Notes: generated by a model from the sequence alone, not told the origin. A stretch of 64,000 nt of DNA from Duganella rivi (GCF_009857435.1 NZ_WWCK01000002.1:744001-808000); one strand, 5' to 3'. Shown: positions 26,660 through 34,645, counted from the first letter of the stretch. Made by a program: numbers and translations.

Positions 26660-27334
26660 TCATTGCAGCTTAAGTAGCCGGTGGACATTGATTGCGTTGG
26701 TAGCTGGCAACACAATGTGGATCACCATCAGCCACCACAAGCTGCCGGTCAAGGCGTAGCCGGCGGCGAACAGCAGCGCCATCAGCACGCTGAGGCTGAA
26801 CTGCTTGGCGCTCTTGTAGCCATGGGCCGTGCCGTAAGCGAGACCGGACACCGCGACCGCGCCCCAGGTGCCGATGTACGGCGACAGCACCAGCAGCAGG
26901 AAGCCGCGGTACAGCAGTTCCCAGCCACCGCCGATGAAAACAACGAGGACGGCGAACAGGCGCATCTCGGCGGCGTTGGTGGGCATGCCACCGTCCCGGC
27001 TCGCGGCCAATAGCTGCTCGCGTTTTTCGGGAGGCATCTTGTCGGTGTGAATGAAGCTGCCGATCACCAGCGCGGTCATGGCGACGGCGGCGGCGATCAG
27101 GCACCACAGCGGCGCGCCCGATGCGGGCAGAGCGAGGCCCATGTCGGCGACGCTGTAGCCGTTCCAGTAGCAGATGAAGAGGAGGGCCAGCAGCAGCAGG
27201 CCGATGTCGCGGATCGAGCTCAGATAGCGCTGTATCGGCGGGCGCTTAGGCTTGTCGCTGGGGCGGAAGTCGCTCCACAAATGCCGGGCGGGCAGGACGA
27301 AGACGAGATAAAACGCCAGCGCTAGTGCGATCAT
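26660..27334 (-). CDS. CPBP (Abi/CAAX-type) intramembrane metalloprotease family protein
   Basis: 224 residues with about seven membrane helices. The three CPBP motifs are recognisable: motif 1 is GGGWELLYRGFL near residue 138, motif 2 is YGTAHG, and motif 3 is HIVLPATN. Motif 1 normally reads EExxxR; here the first Glu is Trp, leaving one Glu plus Arg, so catalysis may be altered. Members process prenylated proteins or peptides, or act as bacteriocin-immunity or scaffold proteins. No ribosome site is evident, and the start codon abuts a 14-bp hairpin. It lies downstream of the redoxin gene on the same strand. Confidence 0.85.
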   Translation of the reverse strand: MIALALAFYLVFVLPARHLWSDFRPSDKPKRPPIQRYLSSIRDIGLLLLALLFICYWNGYSVADMGLALPASGAPLWCLIAAAVAMTALVIGSFIHTDKMPPEKREQLLAASRDGGMPTNAAEMRLFAVLVVFIGGGWELLYRGFLLLVLSPYIGTWGAVAVSGLAYGTAHGYKSAKQFSLSVLMALLFAAGYALTGSLWWLMVIHIVLPATNAINVHRLLKLQ

Positions 27335-27372
27335 ATAATCGGCCGTTGTGATAAAAATAACGGCCGATTATA
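27334..27372 (-). promoter_or_regulatory. 14-bp perfect inverted repeat abutting the CPBP start codon
   Basis: TATAATCGGCCGTT (27334-27347) and AACGGCCGATTATA (27359-27372) are perfect complements around an 11-base loop. On the minus-strand transcript the 3' arm ends on the A of the CPBP ATG, with no Shine-Dalgarno sequence between. It may hide the start codon, serve as an operator, or terminate the redoxin operon (ATTTTTAT lies in the loop, not after the stem). Confidence 0.55.
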
Positions 27373-27384
27373 CGTTACAAAATG

Positions 27385-27405
27385 AGCAATGCAAGATGCA
27401 TTGCT
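27385..27405. repeat. 9-bp perfect inverted repeat at the redoxin gene end
   Basis: AGCAATGCA (27385-27393), AGA, TGCATTGCT (27397-27405). It overlaps the stop codon of the redoxin gene at 27404. On the minus strand CATTTTG follows, so a weak terminator or mRNA-end hairpin is possible. Confidence 0.4.
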
Positions 27406-27913
27406 AGCGGATGCTGCACGCTTCGTCGTCGCACTGTGCCTGCTGCGGTGCGGCTTCCGCCACCAACTGGCCGATCAGCGCGCCGACTTGCATATCTTCG
27501 GCACGGCCAAAGTGGCTGAGCCGCAGCCGCCCTTGGCGATCGATCAGGATCAGCGTTGGCGTGCCGCGCAGCTGATACTCCTCCATCGTCAGCGGGATGG
27601 GGCCGTGGGGCGAGGGCTGGTCTATCGCCACCGGGAAGCCGATGCGGTACTCGTGCACGAAGGCTTCCAGCGCGGCGCGATTCATCACCGCGTGGTGCTC
27701 GAACACCGAGTGCAGTCCGAGCACCGCCACATCCTTCTCATCAAACGTGGCGCGGATGCTCTTGGCCTGCGGGATGCCGTGCGAAACGCAGCCGGGGCAT
27801 AGCATCTGGAACGCGTAGATGGCGACGACCTTGCCGCGCAACTGCTGCAGCGACAGCGGTTTAGCGGTGTTCAGCCATTCCGCGGCGTGCAGTTCGGGGG
27901 CGATAGGGAACAT
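27404..27913 (-). CDS. Redoxin / AhpC-TSA family thioredoxin-fold protein
   Basis: 169 residues with a thioredoxin fold: LRGKVVAIYAFQMLCPGCVSHGIPQ contains a CPGC redox motif, then GTPTLILIDRQGRL with the cis-Pro. No signal peptide is seen, so it is cytoplasmic. A C-terminal CDDEAC pair may form a second dithiol. It likely reduces peroxides or disulfides, perhaps using the AhpD-like partner as electron donor. AAGGAG precedes ATG 27913, 9 bases after the AhpD-like gene, so the two are cotranscribed. Confidence 0.87.
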   Translation of the reverse strand: MFPIAPELHAAEWLNTAKPLSLQQLRGKVVAIYAFQMLCPGCVSHGIPQAKSIRATFDEKDVAVLGLHSVFEHHAVMNRAALEAFVHEYRIGFPVAIDQPSPHGPIPLTMEEYQLRGTPTLILIDRQGRLRLSHFGRAEDMQVGALIGQLVAEAAPQQAQCDDEACSIR

Positions 27914-27922
27914 GGCCGCTCC

Positions 27923-28465
27923 TTATTTAGCGCGCAGTTTGACCGATGGGAAATCGACCGGCACTTTGAACGCCACGTTCACGTAGTTGGTGAACAGGTT
28001 CAGCGCCACGTGCGCCAGGATCTCGACGATTTCTTCTTCGGTGAAGCCGACGCCGCGCAGGTTGGCCACTTCTTCGTCCGTGATTTGCGCGCGGTTGTTG
28101 ACCACGGCGACCGCGAAGCGCAGGGCGGCGGCAGTTTTTGGATCAGCCGATTGGCCGGCTTGAGCGGCGCTCATTTCTTCAGCGGTGGCGCCGGCTTTGC
28201 GACCCAGCACGGTGTGGGCGGCCAGGCAGTATTCGCAGTCGTTGCGGTCGGCGATGGCGACGGCGATTTGTTCGCCGAGCTTGGCGCTGATGACGCCGCC
28301 GCCCAGGGCGCCGAACGAGCCCCACATGCTTTTCAGCGCTGCGGTGGAATTGGCTACGGCCTTGAACATGTTTGGCGTAGCGCCGAAAGCGCCGTTGATT
28401 TGGGCCAGGATTTGTTGACGTTCGCCGGTGGTGTCAGCTGGGGTAACGAGGTTAATGCGAGACAT
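27923..28465 (-). CDS. Carboxymuconolactone decarboxylase / AhpD-like peroxidase family protein
   Basis: 180 residues, all-helical, with the AhpD signature CEYCLAAH (CxxC followed by His). Such proteins act as alkylhydroperoxidases or disulfide reductants rather than decarboxylases when the CxxC-H set is present. ATG 28465 has AGGAGTCC upstream; a longer frame to 28492 lacks a site. It precedes the redoxin gene in an operon and follows the marR gene, whose product probably controls it. Confidence 0.9.
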   Translation of the reverse strand: MSRINLVTPADTTGERQQILAQINGAFGATPNMFKAVANSTAALKSMWGSFGALGGGVISAKLGEQIAVAIADRNDCEYCLAAHTVLGRKAGATAEEMSAAQAGQSADPKTAAALRFAVAVVNNRAQITDEEVANLRGVGFTEEEIVEILAHVALNLFTNYVNVAFKVPVDFPSVKLRAK

Positions 28466-28473
28466 GATAGGAC

Positions 28474-28486
28474 TCCTAATTAAATT
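28474..28486. promoter_or_regulatory. Shared 13-base element, candidate MarR operator (copy 1)
   Basis: TCCTAATTAAATT on the plus strand lies 9 bases before the AhpD-like start. The identical 13 bases occur at 29204-29216 before the marR gene in the same orientation. Both contain the AATTAA-type core often bound by MarR proteins. This copy overlaps the ribosome site region, and TTGACC lies next to it on the minus strand. Confidence 0.55.
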
Positions 28487-28510
28487 GGTCAAAAAAAATG
28501 AGTTAAGAAA

Positions 28511-29164
28511 CTACGCAAACACTTTCCAGTTACGCGCCTTGGCTACCGGATCGGCCGGTTCGTGTTCAAGGCAATCCATGCGCAACAGCGGCACCGACAG
28601 CGGCGCATTCACCAAACCACAGTGGTGCGGGGCTGGCTTGCCTGGATGGCGATTTGGTTCAAAGAACCGGCACGACAAGCAGGCGCGCATCTCGGGGAAG
28701 CGATCCGTCTTTTGCAACTGCGCGATCAGTTTGAACAAGCCGGTGAGCAGCTCCGCCTGTTGTGACGCAGGCAGGGCGGCCGCAGCTTGGTCGGCAAAAT
28801 CCAGGGCGCTACCGATACGGGCCGCCATTGTTGCACCTTCCGGGGTGAGGAAGAGTGCAGTGGCGCGGCCGTCATCTTCTGCGCGCGCCTTGTACAGCAA
28901 ACCCTTGGACACCAAGGCCGATACCGAATCACTGGCGCTGGCCGCACTGATCGACAACTGCGACGCCAGCCACGACAAGCGCACTCCCTGCTTACGACCC
29001 TGCAGCAATTGCAGCATCTCGGCCTGGGTGGGATTCAGATTTTCGGCCGTGGCAAACTCCCACATACCGGAGCGCATTACGCTGGCAATGCGCCCGATAG
29101 AGGTAACGATACGGGCCGAAACGTCCGGTGTATCCTGCCACGGCTTTTTAGATTTGGTGTCCAT
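28511..29164 (-). CDS. MarR family regulator with C-terminal Cys-rich (metal or Fe-S) tail
   Basis: 217 residues. Residues 40-130 form a MarR winged helix (LNPTQAEMLQLL, LSWLASQLSISAASASDSVS, LVSKGLLYKARAEDDGRA). The tail after about 170 carries CLSC, PHHC and a final DC ahead of LEHEPAD, a four-Cys plus His arrangement typical of a bound metal or iron-sulfur centre. It likely senses redox stress or metal and represses the AhpD/redoxin operon just downstream and its own gene. The ATG at 29164 lies 7 bases after a good -10, so translation is probably leaderless. Confidence 0.88.
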   Translation of the reverse strand: MDTKSKKPWQDTPDVSARIVTSIGRIASVMRSGMWEFATAENLNPTQAEMLQLLQGRKQGVRLSWLASQLSISAASASDSVSALVSKGLLYKARAEDDGRATALFLTPEGATMAARIGSALDFADQAAAALPASQQAELLTGLFKLIAQLQKTDRFPEMRACLSCRFFEPNRHPGKPAPHHCGLVNAPLSVPLLRMDCLEHEPADPVAKARNWKVFA

Positions 29165-29171
29165 GCTGCGT

Positions 29172-29216
29172 ATGATACGCCATCAAATGGATTTGTCAAG
29201 GAGTCCTAATTAAATT
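29172..29216 (-). promoter_or_regulatory. marR promoter (leaderless type) with shared operator (copy 2)
   Basis: On the minus strand TTGACA (29199-29194), a 16-base spacer and TATCAT (29177-29172). Transcription would begin at or next to ATG 29164, so the mRNA would have essentially no leader; no Shine-Dalgarno sequence is present. The 13-base element shared with the AhpD promoter lies at 29204-29216, just upstream of the -35. Confidence 0.6.
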
Positions 29217-29323
29217 TTTGTGTTGCTGTTTTCACATTGGCAACATGCTATCCTTGGTGTCATTGGTCGAATTTTGGCCAAGAACGGATTGACAAAGCAA
29301 GCTCAAAATAGAGAAACCCATCG

Positions 29324-29938
29324 ATGCCGAATTGCGATTTCTACGCTACTGCGCAAGATCATGCGCCACTCTTGGATTGGCTTTTCGCTGACGGAATGTG
29401 CAGAGTATTCGAATTGTCCTCACAATTTGAAGCGCCGCTCAAGGAATTTCATTCGACGGAGGAAGTGCTGGCCGAATTTGAGCGGGTCTACACAAACGGT
29501 AGGCAATGGCATACCGTTCACCTTCAGCTCTACGTTGTCGGCGCTGGGCCGTCGTTCGTGCCGAAACGCGTAGAACTAGATCCAGAGCAGTGCAACGGTG
29601 CGAAGTTCAGATACGAAGCTGACGGTTGGGGGCTAGTCCAGCTCTATTTATCGAGAGCCGCACCAGATGGGCTAAGAAACTCTCACACAAATCATTTCAC
29701 AGCGACAGGCGCTGGAAAATGGGCGCCTGTTTATCAGGAGAAGCCTTCGCCTGAAGAGTGGGACTTCAAAAAGATCGCAGCATTCTCGACACGCTTAAAC
29801 CGTCAAATCAAGAAATTGAGCATTGCTAAGATTGGGAGTCGTGCCGTTTTCCCTTGTGCAGTTGAGCTCTGGAATGAAGGAGTTTCGTTGCTTCCGTTTA
29901 ACCCGGCAAGCACTCAACTAACTTTGAACCGAAATTAG
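29324..29938 (+). CDS. Conserved hypothetical protein, cytoplasmic, unknown function
   Basis: 204 residues, no signal peptide or membrane segment. Visible segments are MPNCDFYATAQDH, then DGMCRVFELSSQFEAPL, a central VHLQLYVVGAG strand and FRYEADGWGLVQLYL. The sequence reads like a real folded protein, and similar N-termini occur in uncharacterised bacterial proteins, but I cannot name a family. Base composition is clearly more AT-rich than the flanks. The ribosome site is weak. It is followed, 85 bases on, by another unknown gene of the same style, so both may have arrived together. Confidence 0.65.
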   Translation: MPNCDFYATAQDHAPLLDWLFADGMCRVFELSSQFEAPLKEFHSTEEVLAEFERVYTNGRQWHTVHLQLYVVGAGPSFVPKRVELDPEQCNGAKFRYEADGWGLVQLYLSRAAPDGLRNSHTNHFTATGAGKWAPVYQEKPSPEEWDFKKIAAFSTRLNRQIKKLSIAKIGSRAVFPCAVELWNEGVSLLPFNPASTQLTLNRN

Positions 29939-30023
29939 ATAGTGGCTGCGTTCGGCCAGAACCAGACACTCAAATTCCATGAGGTTTTGAAATGCAAATC
30001 GGTACTATCTTGGGTATTGTTTG

Positions 30024-30797
30024 ATGAACGAAGCTGCGCTTGCGGAATTGGCGAGACTCATTGTCCAAAAAGAGCTGTTTGGTAATGTCTGGTTTTATAT
30101 AACTCTAATTGCATTAGCGGGTGTTGGAGCTATGTTTTCATCGTTCATCCGTAGTTACGGGGGAGAGCAAGGGAAATTCAAGGCGATTCAAGAGAACTTT
30201 GATGAAGTAAAGCATCAGCTCGCACAGACGACATTTACTGCAAAAACAGTGGAGATGGCTCTAGCGCATAGTGACTGGTCTGTTCGGGAATACAAAACCT
30301 TGCGGCGGGAAAAACTGGAAGAAGTAATGTTAACCCTTTATGCCACTAGGAGTTGGCTCGCAAGACAAATGACCGCCCCTCATGAAACTGTGTCATTCGA
30401 ACCTGCGGACAGCCCGATAGATAAGTTGGATATGTTGGTAACTTTGTACTTTCCAGAATTGCAGACGCCGGGAGCGGACTTTTTTTTAGCTCATCAAGCA
30501 ATGATTGTCGCCATACTTGGAAATATAGCTCCCGTCCGAGAATTGAACTTAAGAAGAGAAATGCTGAAGACTCAAATTGAAACCGCTTCAAATCTCGCGA
30601 ATCCCCAACCAACAGTACAAGAGCTTCTCGCGGCATTGGACGTCGCGTCAAATGAGTATATCGCTGCGCGAAGAGCATTCCAAGATTCATTGATTCCTCT
30701 ATACAGGGATCTGCAGCAACGCTCTGCTGGTTTTTCTACCGCCATAAAAGCTGTGATGAGTGAAGTCATTACCCCTTCGGCGGCTAACTCACCTTAA
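30024..30797 (+). CDS. Membrane-anchored helical protein, unknown function
   Basis: About 257 residues. One hydrophobic segment at residues 20-42 (VWFYITLIALAGVGAMFSSF) is followed by a long helical cytoplasmic part (GKFKAIQENFDEVKHQLAQ, YKTLRREKLEEVMLTLYATR, LREMLKTQIET-like segments). No enzymatic motif was found. Base composition is AT-rich compared with neighbours, and no clear ribosome site precedes ATG 30024. It pairs with the unknown gene at 29324 in an island between the MarR module and a TonB receptor operon. Not recognised. Confidence 0.65.
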   Translation: MNEAALAELARLIVQKELFGNVWFYITLIALAGVGAMFSSFIRSYGGEQGKFKAIQENFDEVKHQLAQTTFTAKTVEMALAHSDWSVREYKTLRREKLEEVMLTLYATRSWLARQMTAPHETVSFEPADSPIDKLDMLVTLYFPELQTPGADFFLAHQAMIVAILGNIAPVRELNLRREMLKTQIETASNLANPQPTVQELLAALDVASNEYIAARRAFQDSLIPLYRDLQQRSAGFSTAIKAVMSEVITPSAANSP

Positions 30798-30898
30798 TAC
30801 GTGTGCCCGCTTTGGGGCGGAATCCGCCTATCGGATAGTTATTTCGCGAACGGGCAATGTCTACTTGAGCGGCTCAGCTGTCGGGCGGCGGTGATTGA

Positions 30899-30932
30899 AG
30901 GCCAACCAGTTAGTTCGAATAACGGTTGGCCT
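30899..30932. terminator. Bidirectional stem-loop between convergent genes
   Basis: AGGCCAACC (30899-30907) and GGTTGGCCT (30924-30932) form a 9-bp stem extended by GTTA/TAAC after a one-base bulge. It lies between the unknown gene ending at 30797 and the TonB receptor ending at 30941. T-content after the stem is modest on the minus strand. Confidence 0.6.
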
Positions 30933-30940
30933 GGAGCAGG

Positions 30941-33034
30941 TTAGAAGCTAGTGGAGATGCCTGCGTACAGCGAGCGGCGTTCGCCGTACTGCGGTGCACC
31001 GACGCCGACCCCCGAGCCGTCGCGCAGCAGGTAGGATTTGTCGAAGGCGTTGATCAGGGCGAGGCGGCCTTCGACCGTGCCGACCGGCGTCGCTTTCCAC
31101 GTGTGCGTCAGCGCGAGGTTGACGGTGGTGTAGTGCGGCAGGTGGCCGGAGTTTGGCGCTGCATCGTCCGGCGTCATGCGCAAGCCGCTGCCGTACAGGA
31201 AGTCGCCGCTGATTTGCGAATCGCCCCAGTGGTAGTGCGCGCCGCCAGACAGCGTCACGGTTTGGTCGTGGTCGACGTGGATGTAGTGGTTGGCGATGTA
31301 GGCCAATTCGTCCGGGCCAAACAGCGATTGGCCGGAGGTGATGTTGGTGCCCTCGGCCTTCTGCGTGGTGACGTTCAAGAATGCGCCCCAGTTTTTCTGG
31401 TTGTAGACGCCCGACAGTTCCAAGCCCTTGGCGTAGCCGCGGTCATAGTTAAACGGCGACAGGATCAGCGCCTGGCCGAACTGGCCTTCGTCCAGCATGT
31501 TGCGGATTTTCTTGTAGTAGGCATCCGCCGTCACGGTCAGCGAGTCGCTCAACTGGTGGCTAATGCCGACATCGAAGTAGTGCGTGCGCTCGGACTTGAC
31601 GTTGTCCGATACCGGCACTTCCGGCGCATTCGAGGTGCCGGCGTATTTGTCGATGCTCGATTGCGCCGCCAGTTCCTGTGGCGGTGGCGTGAAGTAGCGC
31701 GAGTAGCCGGCGTGCAGCGCCGTGCCCTTGGCGACTTGGTAGGCCACGTTGACGCGCGGGCTCCATTGCTGCTCATCGACGAAGGCCGACACTTTATCAA
31801 AGCGCACACCATAGTTGATGGTCAGCGGCGCGCCGATATGCCATTCATCTTGCAGGTAGATGCTGGACAGTTTGCCGGTCTTGCTGCTGTTGTCGATGAT
31901 GGTGCGCGGCGTGGTGGACGCTCGCGTGCCGTCGTCGTTCAAGTCGAACACGCCGACGCTGTTGTCGCTGTGCGAAGTCTGGCGGGTGTAGGCCACGCCG
32001 GTGCGCAGGGTGTGGGTGTCATTCAGTTTGTAGCTGGCGTCGAATTGCAGGCCGTTGGCGGTGTTCGAGCGCAGCGTGTCGGAAGCCACGCCGTTGTAGG
32101 CCAAGTCGCCCACCGCGTCCGGCGTGTAGTGCAGTTCCGATTTCTGATGGAAGGCGGACACCTGGTAGTTCAAATCGCCCACGCTCTTTTGCAGCGACAG
32201 CACCAGGAAGCGATTCAGTTCGCGCTGGCGCTCGTCCAGCTGCGAAGAATCCGGCGTGCCGGCGATGGTGTAAGCCGGTTCCTGATTTGGATTGTTCGGA
32301 ATCTGGAAGCGGCCGTTGTAGGTGCCGAACATCAGGCCCAGGCGGGTGTTATCGTCCACGAAGTAGGACAGGGTGCCGAAAGATTTGGTTTGATTGGTGC
32401 GGTCGTGCAGCGCGGTAGTCGTCGGCAGCGGATTCTCGATGCCGAGTTTATTGGTGACGTAGCTGCCGGACAGGTAGTAGTTGAACGCGCCCTCGGTGCC
32501 GAAGAATTCCGCGCTCGGCTCTACGTGATCATGGCTGCCAACCAGCACGCCGATGCGGCCGCCGTTTTTAGGCTGGCCTTCCTTGGTCTGGATATCGACA
32601 ATGCCGGACGTGCGCAGGCCGAATTGCGCCGGCAGCGCGCCGGTAATGAAGTCGGTAGATTCAACGAAGCGCGTGTCGATCGACTGGCCAAAGCCGCTGA
32701 TCGATTCCGGCAACTGCACGCCGTTGACGCGGTACTGCACGTTGCCGTGGTCATCGCGCACGTGGATCGAGCCGGAACCCTTGGAATCCTGGCTCACGCC
32801 CGGAAGGCGCAGCAGCACTTCGTTGAACGGCGTGTTGTCGCCTTGGCCCAGCTGATCGACCATGTGCTTGTCGATGCTGTAGATGGTGGTGCCGACGTTA
32901 GGCGACAGATCGATGCGCGCATTTTTCAAATGGGCGGCGGTCACTTCCACTTGCGGTATGACGGTGTCGTCATCAGCGTATGCGTGGTTGCAGAAAATGG
33001 CTGCGATCAGCAGCGGCAAGATACGGCGTTGCAT
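30941..33034 (-). CDS. TonB-dependent receptor, possibly metal-related
   Basis: 697 residues. The signal peptide is MQRRILPLLIAAIFCNHAYA, followed by TonB-box-like IPQVEVTAA. The plug domain contains LLRLPGVSQDSKGSGSIHVR and GALPAQFGLRTSGIVDI; the barrel ends in RRSLYAGISTSF with a C-terminal Phe. GAGGA lies about 7 bases before ATG 33034. It is the last gene of an operon with a DoxX-like protein, a NarL regulator and a His/Cys-rich small protein (33105). The small protein suggests a metal or metal-chelate ligand, an inference from context. Confidence 0.92.
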   Translation of the reverse strand: MQRRILPLLIAAIFCNHAYADDDTVIPQVEVTAAHLKNARIDLSPNVGTTIYSIDKHMVDQLGQGDNTPFNEVLLRLPGVSQDSKGSGSIHVRDDHGNVQYRVNGVQLPESISGFGQSIDTRFVESTDFITGALPAQFGLRTSGIVDIQTKEGQPKNGGRIGVLVGSHDHVEPSAEFFGTEGAFNYYLSGSYVTNKLGIENPLPTTTALHDRTNQTKSFGTLSYFVDDNTRLGLMFGTYNGRFQIPNNPNQEPAYTIAGTPDSSQLDERQRELNRFLVLSLQKSVGDLNYQVSAFHQKSELHYTPDAVGDLAYNGVASDTLRSNTANGLQFDASYKLNDTHTLRTGVAYTRQTSHSDNSVGVFDLNDDGTRASTTPRTIIDNSSKTGKLSSIYLQDEWHIGAPLTINYGVRFDKVSAFVDEQQWSPRVNVAYQVAKGTALHAGYSRYFTPPPQELAAQSSIDKYAGTSNAPEVPVSDNVKSERTHYFDVGISHQLSDSLTVTADAYYKKIRNMLDEGQFGQALILSPFNYDRGYAKGLELSGVYNQKNWGAFLNVTTQKAEGTNITSGQSLFGPDELAYIANHYIHVDHDQTVTLSGGAHYHWGDSQISGDFLYGSGLRMTPDDAAPNSGHLPHYTTVNLALTHTWKATPVGTVEGRLALINAFDKSYLLRDGSGVGVGAPQYGERRSLYAGISTSF

Positions 33035-33104
33035 ATTAAATCCTCGAATGTATAGGTGTGCCGCTATGCGCAAAACAATGCAGCGTAGCGAGCTTAGAAA
33101 AAAT

Positions 33105-33440
33105 TCAGATGGAAGAAACAGCAACGCCGGGCGGCGCGTGGGACGGCGGGGTGAGATAGCTGGTTTGCGCGGCGCGTACCGCGACAGGAGGCGTCAATAC
33201 CGGCAGGCTGGCTTGCAGCGCTACCGGGGCAACGGAAACGGTGGCGGGCGGTACGCCGCCAGCCGGCAGATGCACTACCGCGCAGGCGGCGCAATCCGGT
33301 TCGTGTTCGGTGTAGGCGTGGGTGTGTGAACTGGCCCCCAGCAGTTGCAGCGCCAAAAACAGCAGCACGAAGAACATCACGACGCGCTGGTAGCGCGTCT
33401 TCTGATGTTGTGTGCTCATGGTGATGGTTGGGGCGTGCAT
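33105..33440 (-). CDS. Small secreted/anchored His-Cys protein (DUF2946-like)
   Basis: 111 residues. One N-terminal hydrophobic segment (VVMFFVLLFLALQLLGASS) is followed by SHTHAYTEHEPDCAACAVVH, a potential metal site with four His and a CxxC, and a Pro/Val-rich tail. The pattern is like DUF2946 proteins linked to copper or other metal handling; this is a tentative call. Start is uncertain between 33440 and 33419; neither has a good ribosome site. It begins 14 bases after the regulator gene stop and lies 70 bases before the TonB receptor. Confidence 0.65.
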   Translation of the reverse strand: MHAPTITMSTQHQKTRYQRVVMFFVLLFLALQLLGASSHTHAYTEHEPDCAACAVVHLPAGGVPPATVSVAPVALQASLPVLTPPVAVRAAQTSYLTPPSHAPPGVAVSSI

Positions 33441-33454
33441 CCGCCGATTTTACC

Positions 33455-34129
33455 TCAATGCGGCTGATTGAGATAGGAATCGCCTACAAGTCCGCGCCGC
33501 GTGGCCAGCACCACGGCGTGGGTGCGTGCCGTTGCGCCAAGCTTGTCAAAAAGACCTTTGACGTGGGTCTTGACGGTGCCGACGCCGATGCCCAGTTCGC
33601 GCGCAATCGACTTGTTGCATTGGCCTTGTGCCAGCAGTTGCAGCACGTCGGTCTCGCGGCTGGTCAGGCCGATGCGGGTGAAGCTGTCGGCCACGCAGCG
33701 GCTCAATTCGGAGCTCAGGTAGCGCATGCCGCGGCTCAGCGTGCGTACAGCGGTGATCAACTGTTCCGGGTCGGTGTTTTGCAGCAGGTAGCCGTGCACG
33801 CCGGCCATCATGGCGGTGCGCACTTCCCATTCGCGTTCCAGCTGGGTGACGATCAGCACGCGCGGCTGCTGGTCGCCATGGTGCGCATTGGCGCACTGGC
33901 GCATGTGTTCCAGGCCGCTGCGGTGATCGAGGATGATCACGTCGGCCTTGCCGTCGGCGCTGATCTGCATATCGCTGTGCGCGCCCAGCAGCGCTGCCAC
34001 GCCGGCGCTGACTATGGGATCAGCGTGCGCGATGTGCACGCTGACTTTGTCGCCTTGCTGGACGACGGTGCTGGTGTTACCGGCGCCGCCAACGGCGGTC
34101 TGTGGCCAAGAACGGGTATCCACTCGCAT
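33455..34129 (-). CDS. NarL/LuxR-type response regulator with atypical receiver
   Basis: 224 residues. A 30-residue N-terminal extension precedes the receiver (VSVHIAHADPIVSAGVAALL). A potential phospho-Asp is in VIILDHRSG, but the conserved Lys of the GYLLK motif is Gln (GYLLQNTD), so phosphorylation signalling may be changed. The C-terminal LuxR HTH is intact (LTSRETDVLQLLAQGQCNKSIARELGI, VKTHVKGLFDKL). AGGAGAATGAC before ATG 34129 fixes the start. It lies inside the DoxX-regulator-DUF2946-TonB receptor operon and probably controls it. Confidence 0.9.
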   Translation of the reverse strand: MRVDTRSWPQTAVGGAGNTSTVVQQGDKVSVHIAHADPIVSAGVAALLGAHSDMQISADGKADVIILDHRSGLEHMRQCANAHHGDQQPRVLIVTQLEREWEVRTAMMAGVHGYLLQNTDPEQLITAVRTLSRGMRYLSSELSRCVADSFTRIGLTSRETDVLQLLAQGQCNKSIARELGIGVGTVKTHVKGLFDKLGATARTHAVVLATRRGLVGDSYLNQPH

Positions 34130-34156
34130 GTCATTCTCCTAAAAATTAAATCGCAA

Positions 34157-34540
34157 TCAATCGCTATCCATCGGATCCGGTGGTACAACCAGGCGTCGCC
34201 GCCCAAACAGGCGCGCATCCACCGAGTACGCACCGGCTCCAGTCAGTACCAGCGCAATCGCCGTTACCGTGGCAATCATGAGCGTGGCGGCATGCGGCCA
34301 GTCGGCGTGCACAAGGCAGGCCACCTGGAAGCCGCCGCTGAATAAAGCGGCTACCGGCGTTACCACACCGACTGCTAACGCCAGCACCAGCGCCAGTTCC
34401 AGCATCGCCAGCCACCAAGGCGTGACGCCTCCGCAGCCGCTCTCGATCAGTAGCTGCAGACTTACGGCTGCTCTCAACATCAAGAGACCGACGCCCGCGC
34501 CTCCGCGCGGAAAACTGGAACTGAATCCTCGCATGAGCAT
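34157..34540 (-). CDS. DoxX family membrane protein
   Basis: About 127 residues with four hydrophobic segments (GLLMLRAAVSLQLLIES, WWLAMLELALVLALAVGVVTPV, AALFSGGFQVACLV, ATLMIATVTAIALVLTG) and a C-terminal GAYSVDARLFGRRRL typical of DoxX-type proteins. DoxX proteins sit in the inner membrane and are linked to redox and quinone functions. The start is uncertain (ATG 34540 or 34534; no good ribosome site). Longer frames would overlap the divergent regulator gene at 34646. First gene of its operon. Confidence 0.75.
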   Translation of the reverse strand: MLMRGFSSSFPRGGAGVGLLMLRAAVSLQLLIESGCGGVTPWWLAMLELALVLALAVGVVTPVAALFSGGFQVACLVHADWPHAATLMIATVTAIALVLTGAGAYSVDARLFGRRRLVVPPDPMDSD

Positions 34541-34645
34541 AAGATTAAGCTTTTCATGCTGTTTTGCCACGCCCCGATCCGGGAGGTGGGGCCTACCTAG
34601 ATGGAGGTATAGGCAAACACTTGCGGTTGTGGCATGATTTGAGGT

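Noticed and set aside
28464..28496. TTGACC-17-TATCAT as the AhpD-like promoter
   Set aside because: The -10 would overlap the ATG at 28465, placing the transcript start inside the gene, and a good ribosome site precedes that ATG. Probably chance similarity to the marR promoter.
30926..33055. Long open frame on the plus strand opposite the TonB receptor (709 codons)
   Set aside because: It mirrors the receptor codons, is rich in Arg/Val/Gln as expected for antisense of GC-rich genes, and has no family features. The minus-strand receptor has a signal peptide, plug and barrel.
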